Below are positions 54,505 through 64,000 of a stretch of DNA of 64,000 nucleotides, piece by piece. This DNA comes from Symsagittifera roscoffensis (taxonomy: Eukaryota > Xenacoelomorpha > Acoela > Convolutidae): NCBI RefSeq assembly GCF_963678635.1, contig NC_087063.1, forward strand, positions 55,953,504 through 56,017,503, given 5' to 3'. The notes under the pieces are model-generated. The model was not told the DNA's origin, searched no databases, and was given only the letters and a program-made list of their open reading frames with translations. Numbering within the stretch: position 1 is the first letter of the stretch; each line of letters opens with the position of its first letter. Made by a program: the position numbers and the translations under genes.

Positions 54505-55067
54505 TACGGCTGACCCGGTTGATCTAGAGAGTGCGTGTATGTCCAACACTGCTACGGAAACCGGAAATATCACTAAGTCTGAGGAGAGAACTGTGATTGG
54601 TGTAATTCTTTCCCTGATGTTGAACTAAAATCTTAACTCAAAACATTGGATATCCTTACAAAAATCGACTCACCCAATAGTTTTTTTTTCCACTCAGCCA
54701 GCAAGACGAGGTTAGGAATTCTAAAATTACCTTATGAATTTTATTTTAAAACAAAAAAGTCGAATGACTTCCATGCAACAAATTTTCCACATTCATGCGT
54801 TGCAAAACGGTAGCAGATTTATATTCATAAGCCATGATAAAGCACAAAATTTGAAATTAAAAGTTGATTTTTCATAACTTTCTTGACATATAGAAAAACC
54901 TAGTTGGTCTTGCAACTGTACAGGACCAGTGGCTCCACTGATCAAAATTTGTTGAGCAAAAAACTGCAGAAAGGGTACTCTCATGGGCGCACAGACAATT
55001 CGGTCAAGGGCAATTCAGCCAATTTGAATTTCAGGCAATTCAGCCAAAATAATACAGAAATTTCAGC
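54505..55067. other. 3' flank of the GPCR gene
   Basis: Contains the possible alternative C-terminal tail to 54628. CAATTCAGCC motifs start at about 55010. No polyadenylation signal can be singled out in AT-rich DNA. Confidence 0.4.
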
Positions 55068-55286
55068 CGGGGACAATTCAGCCTGTTTTACATAACACTA
55101 GATTCGAAAAAAAATCGGAACTGGAGTTAATTCTCGGTTTAAGGTCGCCGGTGGGCACTCTACGCGCCCGTCGCCGCTTCGCGGCGATAACCGCCTCTAA
55201 ATTTTGTATAGAATCCTATTCTCTGTTGGCAAGCTCGCAACACGTTGGCGCGACTGCAGCGGTCACTATTATTGGCTGAATTGTCG
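55068..55286. mobile_element. Possible small inverted-repeat element with a GC-rich hairpin
   Basis: GGACAATTCAGCC at 55071 is mirrored by GGCTGAATTGTCGG at 55275. Inside is a perfect 7-bp hairpin TCGCCGC-TTC-GCGGCGA (55171-55187), out of character with the AT-rich surroundings. Direct CAATTCAGCC copies lie just upstream (about 55010-55080). Confidence 0.45.
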
Positions 55287-56620
55287 GTTATCCCTTTTGA
55301 TTGAGAGGCGGATACGTAACAACTTCACCGCCGCCCCCTGTTGCTGGATTAGGTGGCGGTTTTCCATAAAACTAGTCGACCTTTTTTAATTTGACCGAAC
55401 TGATTTTCCGCCTTCTCCCCAGCAGTGAGAGATACTCTATTTCCTTATCATCCTTACCAACAACTCTGCAACTAAGGCAAAATTTTGACGAAAAGTGCCC
55501 AAATACATTTTTTTAGGTTACTAAAAAACTCTCCAAGAACTTTAATTTAGTACATTTTTTATTGCCACCTCATAAATAACTCTGAATTTTTAACCTTTGA
55601 AAATGGAGAAAAACCGGGTAATTGTTTTCAATAAAATCGGTGTCGACTGATCTTTTGTCTACAGAAGCCAACTTTTTGTGAGAAATTTGAAGCTGATTTT
55701 TGATTTCATACAACTTGGCGGTTGTCAACAGTAATTTGCGAGACGGGTTGATTTAAATAGTCTCCAAATCAACAGTCAGTCTTAGTGCTAATCACTGTCT
55801 GCTTTTTCCAGAGCATTCAAACATCAAATGACGGATTCAATTATGTTTCAAATTATTGTATTTAAACAAAAAAGCAATTGTTGAAACTAAATAAAAGCAA
55901 AAGGTATTTATGTGGGTGCACGATTTACAGAACAGAAAATATGTAAGCATTTATTTTTATTTCAAAAGGAATGACAGACTTTGTGTTTAAACTTTTTAAA
56001 ATCAATTTCAACTTTAAAAATGTTGATCACTCTTGATTATATTTTGACAAAAATTTCAGTCATAAATAAATATAAATCAAACTGAAACTATAAAAAAACT
56101 TTTGATAAGCAAGTAAGTAAAGTTGGAAAAATTTTGAAGCTTGGCAGTGCTGAAAAAAATATTGCTGAATCAATAAGAGTTCGCTAAATTGTCAATTTTT
56201 AAATCGCTCAAAAAGCTTTGTGATAAATTTTTGTCCAAGATTTTTTGATCGATTGAACAAAAATCAAGCACAATTTTCGGCTAACAACCAAGTTTAACGC
56301 TATAAAAAACTATTTCAATTGTTTATATAAATTATTTTAAGTAACTTGTCATCTAGGCAGCAAAAGTTTGTGAAATAGAACATCTGAACGATTTTGCTTC
56401 AAGGTTGGTTTGCTCAAAAGAGAACGTACGATTTGAATATGTCTATAACGAAAAAAAGCTGGCAGAAAAAAGATTTCAGTAGTGGCTCTCTCAATTTTGT
56501 TTTCTTGAGTAAAAATACAAAATTCATATTGTTTTATGAATAAATTTCTGCTATGATTGACATTGTGCAATCTAGGTTTGCCAGTTCTCCCTCTCTATCA
56601 TACACACACAAATACACACT
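55287..56620. other. AT-rich, no gene recognised
   Basis: Only short low-complexity ORFs; no repeat family I can place. Confidence 0.4.
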
Positions 56621-56646
56621 AATCATCATCATCATCATCATCATCA

Positions 56647-56695
<49 letters not shown>

Positions 56696-56732
56696 CCTCT
56701 CAATTTCCTCTCTCTCTATCTCTCTCTCTCTC

Positions 56733-56804
<72 letters not shown>

Positions 56805-56812
56805 CTTTCTGT
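56621..56812. repeat. ATC trinucleotide then TC dinucleotide microsatellite
   Basis: About nine ATC units to 56648, followed by a TC/TCTCTTTC tract to about 56812 with a few interruptions. Confidence 0.9.
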
Positions 56813-57310
56813 CTCGTCTCTTATCTTATCTCATCTTAATTTTCCTTCTCGTCTTTTGCTTTTTTGAAGCCAAAAGTCAGTTGAATGGGAAAAGCACTCA
56901 ACTATATCATCAACCAACTGGAAACAAGAAAACTTTTCTTTTAATTTTTGCAAAATGAGCGTCAAATTTTATCAATATAGTTTGCAATTTGCATCCAATT
57001 TCTGTAGAAACAAATTATTTTCATGTTAAGAGAAGTTTAAAATGTTAAATGTAGAATTAGTTACATCTATATTTCAGAGCACATGTTCGAACAAATTTGG
57101 TCACCGGTCACTTTTTTCGGATGTTGGGCTATTCAGTTGTTGCTTATTTTCATTGATTGTGAAAAACTTGATATGAACATTGTATTGTTAGTGGTTTTTC
57201 GTCAAAATAGTTTTGAATGTACATGGCAATTTTGAATATGAGTAATAGAAAATTTAGAGTAGGAAGACTTGAGAACTTTAATTGTTCGTAATTTTTCTCC
57301 GAAAACGGTT

Positions 57311-57575
57311 ACCCGGGTCGAGATCCCGCTCAAAAACCGGTCAAGATATGAGCGGTTTGAGTGGTCTTCCAGCAATATTTGAGCGGTTTGAGCGGTTTGG
57401 GCGTTTTTTTTTTGGATAAACCGCTCAAAACTGTTCTAATCTTGCGTTGTTTTTGAGCCGTCTTTTTAGATTAACCGTTCAAAAACCGCTTATTTTGAAG
57501 CAAGATTTTGAGCGTACTTGTCTAAAAACCCGCTCAAATCTTGTTTCAAATTAGGTTAAAAATCTCGACTCGGGT
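57311..57575. mobile_element. Foldback element with GCGGTTT motifs, copy A
   Basis: Ends ACCCGGGTCGAGAT (57311) and ATCTCGACTCGGGT (57562-57575) are inverted copies with one mismatch. The interior is made of GAGCGGTTTGAG and AACCGCTCAAAA motifs in both orientations, so most of the 265 bp can fold on itself. Confidence 0.65.
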
Positions 57576-58127
57576 ATTCAGTTCATTGCTCATTTATTTG
57601 TGATGACGACATTCTCATATAAACCTTTAGTTATAAGTAATTGCTTTGCTTTCAACTCATTGTTTGACATAAAACAGTTTATAGGTTACACAAAAAACCG
57701 TTTAAACTCTACATCTCATTTTTTTTTAGAATTTCCCTCAAATGACTTTGATTAAACTGCCTCGATTTGTTTCATTGGACTTTTCTATATTTTGTTTTCT
57801 CGGTTTTATTCAGTATGCAGTTTGAGTTGCATTATAAATCAAATCACATATTCGATTCGCTCCGATAGGGCTAGCGAAAAAATATCTCCTTATTTATTTT
57901 TTGTTTCATAACCATTAAAAAATATGTTCTCTTTTTGGGTTTTTAAATGATTTGGCCCTGTTTATTTGTCTGTTGCTAGGTTTCAAAACATAATGAAATT
58001 GAAAAAAGGAAGTTCTTCGACAGTTGCAGCTTTATTTAATTCTGCTAAAATTGAACCATAAGATATGTTCAAACAATTGGGTTTTCATTCATAACCGCAG
58101 AGCTTTTAAAATCTTACAAACGCTATC
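57576..58127. repeat. Direct duplication, copy 1 (0.55 kb)
   Basis: Starts ATTCAGTTCATTGCTCATTT and ends TTACAAACGCTATC. Nearly identical to 60832-61387 with scattered single-base differences and a short indel. Copy 1 is followed by more GCGGTTT motifs (58128-58205). Non-coding. Confidence 0.85.
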
Positions 58128-58399
58128 GCTCATTCCTTGCGGTGGTTTTTGAACGGTTTTGAAGCAAGATTTGAGAGGTTTTTAAGCGGTTTTTGAGCGG
58201 TCTTATAAAGAAAAGCAATTAAAACCATCAAAAGGCCTGGAAAGTTAATGAGACGCTAAGATGCAGTTGAAGTACTATCTATAACTTAAAAAATGTGCTT
58301 AACCGTTCTCAACTCAAGCAAGATATTTTCGATGTCTAAACCACTAACAATATGAGCGATCTTTTTCAAATACTCGAGCAAAATGACCAGTAGAAAAAA

Positions 58400-59234
58400 T
58401 GTATGTATGTATGTGTATGTATGTATGTATGTATGTATGTATGTATGTATGTATGTATGTATGTATGTATGTATGTATGTATGTATGTATGTATGTATGT
58501 ATGTATGTATGTATGTATGTATGTATGTATGTATGTATGTATGTATGTATGTATGTATGTATGTATGTATGTATGTATGTATGTATGTATGTATGTATGT
58601 ATGTATGTATGTATGTATGTATGTATGTATGTATGTATGTATGTATGTATGTATGTATGTATGTATGTATGTATGTATGTATGTATGTATGTATGTATGT
58701 ATGTATGTATGTATGTATGTATGTATGTATGTATGTATGTATGTATGTATGTATGTATGTATGTATGTATGTATGTATGTATGTATGTATGTATGTATGT
58801 ATGTATGTATGTATGTATGTATGTATGTATGTATGTATGTATGTATGTATGTATGTATGTATGTATGTATGTATGTATGTATGTATGTATGTATGTATGT
58901 ATGTATGTATGTATGTATGTATGTATGTATGTATGTATGTATGTATGTATGTATGTTTGTATGTATGTATGTATGTATGTATGTATGTATGTATGTATGT
59001 TTGTATGTATGTATGTATGTATGTATGTATGTATGTATGTATGTATGTATATGTATGTATTTATGTATGTATGTATTTATGTATGTATGTATGTATTATT
59101 GTATGTATGTTTAAATGTAAGTATTTTTGTATCTATCTATGTATGTATGTATGTATGTATGTATGTATGTATGTATGTATGTATGTATGTATGTATGTAT
59201 GTATGTATCTCTGTATGTACGTATGTATATATGT
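58400..59234. repeat. GTAT tetranucleotide microsatellite, left part
   Basis: About 200 units, nearly perfect to about 59040, then interrupted. The ORFs of repeating CMYV are artefacts of the 4-base unit. The array resumes at 59967 beyond the inserted element. Confidence 0.95.
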
Positions 59235-59235
59235 A

Positions 59236-59966
59236 CAGTGCTGATTTAAATTAACCGGACAAAACGCGTTGAGCTTGAAATTTAAAACCCGTTTTTCTCA
59301 AATTGGGTTGAGTTTAGGTGAAAACTTATGAAGACAAAATTAGCTTAAATTTTTAGCAGAATTAATCTGGTGTAATTTATTTTGCGAAATTCGGGCCCGA
59401 AATTTCACCCCAAAAATGGAACATTTGGGCTTTTCTTAGTTAACCAAAAATTACGCCGAAAATACCCAGTCGATCACAGACATAATTATATCAAAGTGAG
59501 CCCCTTACGTAGCCCAACAAACTTTAATAAGGGTATATTCTCCAAAAAAAATTGCAAACCATTTAAAAATTGTTTCTAAATAAAAAGTTGGTATTTTGTA
59601 CAGTGAAAAGGACTTTTTTGTCTATCAAACAAAAATAAAATTTTTTATACAATTTTTTGGAGGTTATGCCCTTCATAAAGTTTGTTGGGCTACGTAAGGG
59701 GCTCACTTTGATATAATTATTTCTGTGATCGACTGGGTTTTTTTGGCGTCATTTTTGATTAACTAAGAAAAACCCAAATGTTCCATTTTTGGGGTAAAAT
59801 TTTGGGCCCGAATTTTGCAAAATAAATTACACCATATTAATTCTGTTAAAAATTTAAGCAAATTTTGTCTTCATAAGTTTTCACCTAAACTCAACCCAAT
59901 TTGAGAAAAACGGGTTTTAATTTTCAAGTTTAACGCGTTTTGTCCGGTTAATTTAAATCAGCACTG
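59236..59966. mobile_element. Palindromic Tc1/mariner-like MITE in the microsatellite
   Basis: 731 bp, starts CAGTGCTGATTTAAATTAAC and ends with its exact complement. The two arms of about 340 bp match along their length (for example ACGTAGCCCAACAAACTTTA at about 59508 and its complement at about 59678). Flanked by TA on both sides (59234-59235, 59967-59968), the target duplication of Tc1/mariner elements. It has no transposase, so it is non-autonomous. Confidence 0.85.
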
Positions 59967-60063
59967 TATGTATGTATGTATAAATGTATGTATGTATGTA
60001 TGTGTGCAAGTATATATGTATGTAATTTTGTATGTATGTAAGTTTGTATGTATTTCTATATTT
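59967..60063. repeat. GTAT microsatellite, right part
   Basis: Interrupted TATG units continue the array for about 95 bases. Confidence 0.85.
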
Positions 60064-60272
60064 TTGTCTGACTTTATTATAACCATATTAAGCCTAAATT
60101 TTAACAATTTTACAATTGAGTGTCAACACCGAGAGTTCTGGACACCTTTCAGAAAATCTTAGGTAAATCGTCAATAAAAAGTTATACCGAATGAATGAGT
60201 GACGTAATATTTGGACGGATGTTTTTATCCAATTTGATCAACGGCAAACATGCCATTAAACATTTAGAAAGG

Positions 60273-60831
60273 ACTCCGGAGGAGATTTTTCACCTAAATT
60301 GAAAAAAAATTTCAGCGGTTTGAGTGGTTCTTAGACGATTGCGCTCAAAATCTTGCTTCAAAATAAGCGGTTTGAGCGGTTTTTGAGCGGTTTTTGAGCG
60401 ATTTATAAAAAGAAGGCTCAAAAAACCGCTCAAGATTTGAGCGGTTGGAGAGGTTTTTTTAGACGATTGCACTCAAAATCTTGCTTCAAAATGAGCGGTT
60501 CGAGCGGTTTTTGAACGGTTTATCTAAAAAAACCGCTCAAAAAAAAACGCACAAGATTTGAACGGTTTTGAGCGGTTTATCTAAAAAACCGCGCAAGATT
60601 TGAGCGGTTTTTCTAGATAAACCGCTAAAAAACCGCTCATATCTTGCGCGGTTTCTGAGCGTTTTTTTTAGATAAACCGCTCAAAATTGTTCAAAACTTG
60701 CGCGGTTTTTGAGCGGTAGTTTTAGATTAACCGTTCAAAAACCGCTCATTTTGAAGCAAGATTTTGAGCGTAATCGTCTAAAAAACAACTCAAATCTTGC
60801 TTCAAATTAGGTGAAAAATCTCGACTCGGGT
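60273..60831. mobile_element. Foldback element with GCGGTTT motifs, copy B
   Basis: Left end ACTCCGGAGGAGATTTTTCACCTAA is a degenerate complement of the right end, TTAGGTGAAAAATCTCGACTCGGGT. The interior has over a dozen GAGCGGTTTTTGAGCG / AACCGCTCAAAA motifs, longer than copy A. Immediately followed by the second direct duplication. Confidence 0.65.
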
Positions 60832-61387
60832 ATTCAGTTCATTGCTCATTTTTTTTTGTGATGACGACATTCTCATATAAACCCTTAGTTATAAGTAATT
60901 GATTTGCTTTCAACTTATTGTTTGACATAAAATAGTTTTAGGTTACACAAAAAACTTTTAAACATTACATATCATATTTTTTAGAATTTCCCTCAAATGA
61001 CTTTGATTAAACTGCCTCGATTTGTTTCATTGGATTTTTCTATGTTTTGTTTTCTCGGTTTTATTCAGTATGCAGTTTAAGTTTGAGTTGCATTATAAAT
61101 CAAATCACTTATTCAATTCGCTCCGATAGGGCTAGCAAAAAAGTATCTCCTTTTTTATTTTTTATTTCATAACCATTAAAAAATATGTTGTCTTTTTGGG
61201 TTTTTAAATGATTTGGTCTATTTATTTGGCTGTTGCTAGGTTTCAAAACATAATGAAATTGAAAAAAGGAAGTTCTTCGACAGTTGCAGCTTTATTTAAT
61301 TCTGCTAAAATTGAACCATAAGATTGGTTCAAAAAATTGGGTTTTCATTCATAACCGCAGAGCTTTTAAAATCTTACAAACGCTATC
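60832..61387. repeat. Direct duplication, copy 2
   Basis: Partner of 57576-58127. Here it lacks the right-hand GCGGTTT tail that copy 1 has. Confidence 0.85.
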
Positions 61388-62163
61388 AGAAATTTTTTGT
61401 TAGAAAACAATGGAACTTTTTTTTGCCACAATACAAATGATCTTCTTTTTCACTTACTAACAATTTTTAACCATATTCCTGTAAAAAAAATAAATTTTTC
61501 CTAATTTTCATCAAAATTTTGTCAATTTTAGTGGGTGGTGCAATTTGAGCACTATACAATCGCGTGGAAATGTAGTGAATGAAGCATGATCAAAATCGTG
61601 TATCTTCAACTTTAGTAAAAAAACAAAAAAAAGAAGGAAGTGTGAAAAATATCCAACTTTGTGCAAAACAATTTGTTCAAAAAAATTTTTTGCCAAATAA
61701 GTGCTAAATGAAATATCCAAAATTAATTTGTTCATCAGCGAAATCGAGTTTTTTTTAAGTTTCAAAATAAAGTTAAATTTCCATATAGCGAGCAAAGTTC
61801 TTTTAAAAGCTCAAAACAGTTTTTTTCGACATTAGGACAAGTCGTGAATAACTTTTAATGTCGTTCGAATCACGACTGAATGGGCTTTAACATGAGATAT
61901 CACTTAACCGATATCGATTATGATTTTTGGTACCTGGTTTTGCATCAAAAACAAAAAAAGAAAAAACAAGGATAGCTGGTTGCTGTGCACATAGCACAGA
62001 ATGTTACGACTAAATTCTTCAAAAACAACAATAAACATTTTTCAAAATTTTTTTTTGTTTTGTGCGCGTCTGATGAAACGATCTGACGTATAATACAAAT
62101 TAGAAAATAGATGTTCGCAAAAAAATAGGTAAATTGGGAATCATTTTTTTTTCAGAAAAGGAC
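61388..62163. other. AT-rich; contains dispersed repeat R1 copy 2
   Basis: At about 61810-61980 the blocks CACGACTGAATGGGCTTTAA and GATATCACTTAAC match R1 copies at 42640 and 63450. No gene is seen. Confidence 0.5.
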
Positions 62164-63314
62164 CATTACGAGGCCAAACTGTGCATTCTTTGCATTGTAA
62201 GCGGAATCCGCAACATTGCTACTTTTCTTTGATATCCTTATGCTGTTTTGGATTCCACAAACAAACACCATAATCATTGTACTGCTCAAACTCGCTCGAA
62301 AAAAAGGCGAATTTGTTAACCAGCGACTGTATTTGAGGAATCCAGAACAGTTTGTGGAATCCACAAACAAATGATAAAACATTTGTATGGTTAAATTGAG
62401 CTGTTGCGGAATCCGCAACTGTAAGTAGAGTCCGCAATTTGTAAGTGGAATCCGCTTTTGCGGATTCCGTTTACAGTTATGTACATATGTAGTAGCGTTT
62501 AAAATTATATCTTTTATTTACATGATTTGAATTCACTAGAACAGGAATTTATTAGATCAGTGTTTTGGATTAATAGAATTCCAATTACTGACCAGTATTT
62601 GGGATCGATGGACTTCCAAATGCTGACCTAATTTGGCGATATGCTGTGTGTTGTGTTTCCAAACACTCTGAACCCAATGACTACAATTACTGAATTTATT
62701 TGGCGTTATGCTTCCAAAATCAGTATTTGAGATCAATGGAATCCCAAATACTGACCTAATTTTGCGATATAGTGTGTGTTGTGTTTCCATACACTTTCAA
62801 CCCAATGACTACAATTACTGAGTTTATTCGGCGTTATGCTTCCAAAATCAGTGTTTGGGATTGACGCAACCGCAAATACTGACCTAACTTAGCAATATGC
62901 TGTGTGTTGTTTTTCTACTTACTCTCAAGTCAATGACGTCCACCGATTTATGTAACCAATGTTTTAAGACTTGTTCGTGGTTTCCGCAAACAATAAATGA
63001 GTTCGTGCTTTCAGAATATTGAACCAAATTCGGAATCCACTTACAGTTTGCGGAATCCACTTACATTTTGCGGAATCCACTTTTAGTTGAGGAATCCAGA
63101 ACAACTAGCTACATTTGCTTGTTGCGGAATCGGCAACAAAACGACTCTGCCGACAAAATTTACGTTACAGGTATATGTATGCGGAATCCACTGAATTTTT
63201 GTTTGTGGAATCCACTTACATTTTGGAACAAATTTAAAGACTTGTCTCTGGAATCCAGGAACATAGAGACACAAAATTGTGCTCCTATTCATTGCACAAC
63301 TGGGCCTCGTAATG
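62164..63314. mobile_element. Inverted-repeat element with many GGAATCC motifs
   Basis: Ends CATTACGAGGCC (62164) and GGCCTCGTAATG (63314) are exact complements. The interior repeats GGAATCCGCTT, GGAATCCAC and their complements about twenty times. A 129-bp tandem repeat lies inside (62560-62945). A shorter relative sits at about 20820-21042. No convincing coding frame and no clear target duplication. Confidence 0.6.
62560..62945. repeat. 129-bp tandem repeat, about 2.9 copies
   Basis: CTGACCTAAYTTNGCGATAT and TGTGTGTTGTGTTTCC recur at about 62622, 62751 and 62880, with diverging units. Confidence 0.75.
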
Positions 63315-64000
63315 ACTAATAAAAATGTTAACAATTAAAAGAAAATATTTTTTACTGAAAAACGTTTTATTTCTAAGATTTTTACTTATTTTTAAAAACT
63401 CTTTCAGAAAATTCATAGCTTATTAAGTACCCAATTGCGAACTCCCTTCTATAATAATCTCGCTTTACTCGATTAAAATAAGACGAAAAATCAAAAGTTT
63501 CAAATCGGATTTTCGCGACACTGGAAAATTTTTGGAAATTTGAAAAACCATTCGAGTCACGATTGAAAGGGCTTTGATACGATATATTACTCAACGCAGT
63601 CCAATTATTGTTTGTGGTACCGGTTTTGCAGGGAAACCAAAAAAATAAACCGAAAAAAAACACACCCGAATGAAGAGTTCCTCCCCATTTTCAATGATCG
63701 GAATTTAAAAAAATGTCCCCAAAACATGTCGATAAAAAAAGAAAAAGAGCTTACAATTACAGGTGGGGATCATTTCCAATATTATGCAAACCAATGTTTC
63801 TCGCGAAAATTTTGAATGCTTTTATTGTTCCATCAAGCTTCATAACCCCACTTCAAGGACCTGCGAAAGTTCAGAAAAACTTTTGCTTCTGTGCTAATAA
63901 TGAAAAAAATTGAGTTTTTGTTACTTTTTTGTAAATCATTGGTTTTCTTTAAATGAGTTGTTAGTGTTTCTAGACTTAAAGCGTTAGAAACTTCTCTATA
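63315..64000. other. AT-rich end of window with dispersed repeat R1 copy 3
   Basis: 63450-63700 matches 42640-42870 in ordered blocks (TCAAAAGTTTCAAATC, TTGTTTGTGGTAC, CTCCTCCCCATTTTCA). No gene is supported. Confidence 0.5.

Noticed and set aside
58383-59254. Three overlapping long ORFs of about 240-280 codons with CMYV repeats
   Set aside because: They are translations of the GTAT microsatellite; a 4-base unit without stops stays open in all three frames.
58400-60063. Regular short direct repeats as a CRISPR-like array
   Set aside because: There are no unique spacers; it is a simple tetranucleotide array in a eukaryotic sequence.

Overview
The window looks like a gene-poor, AT-rich stretch of an invertebrate animal genome. 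Three things point that way: exons that spell a seven-helix (class A) GPCR, a BEL/Pao element (a group known only from animals), and several mag-like Ty3/gypsy LTR elements and short inverted-repeat elements. Nothing is bacterial: there are no operons, and the ATG starts, GT/AG splice sites and long introns are eukaryotic. The species cannot be read from the sequence; an arthropod is my guess only.

Layout. (1) 1-235 is the C-terminal end of an ORF that starts outside the window. (2) 703-9490 is a G+C-rich island with about 2,900 codons of plus-strand, intron-less coding sequence in nine overlapping or abutting ORFs. They read best as one giant protein broken by frameshifts and one in-frame TAG. 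It carries an SGNH/GDSL-hydrolase-like domain, then a second SGNH-like domain without the nucleophile, then about 1,800 residues I do not recognise. The non-coding flanks hold several perfect stem-loops. (3) 11341-14007 is a minus-strand Ty3/gypsy remnant without integrase. (4) 14930-18195 is an imperfect palindrome of about 3.3 kb. (5) 18.2-22.5 kb holds small inverted-repeat elements and AT-rich DNA.

(6) From 22502 to 54504 I find dispersed exons of one plus-strand GPCR gene: TM1, TM3, TM4, TM5, TM6 and TM7-helix 8. TM5-TM6-TM7 join in phase. The TM2 exon was not found, and the TM4-TM5 junction is out of phase. Its introns are packed with transposons: a hAT-like element split by a nearly complete sense Ty3 element (25629-32118), a minus-strand BEL/Pao element with its own TA-flanked insertion (34617-42612), a minus-strand degraded Ty3 element (44764-51697) and further hAT-like copies. 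(7) 54.5-64 kb has no gene I can support. It holds long microsatellites, a palindromic Tc1/mariner-like element inside a GTAT array, GCGGTTT-rich foldback elements with a 0.55-kb direct duplication, and a repeat rich in GGAATCC motifs.

Nearly every coding region, selfish or host, has frame breaks that look like single-base changes. I cannot tell decay from assembly indels by eye, so raw-read support would decide several calls. Motif identifications come from reading conserved residues; no database search was run.
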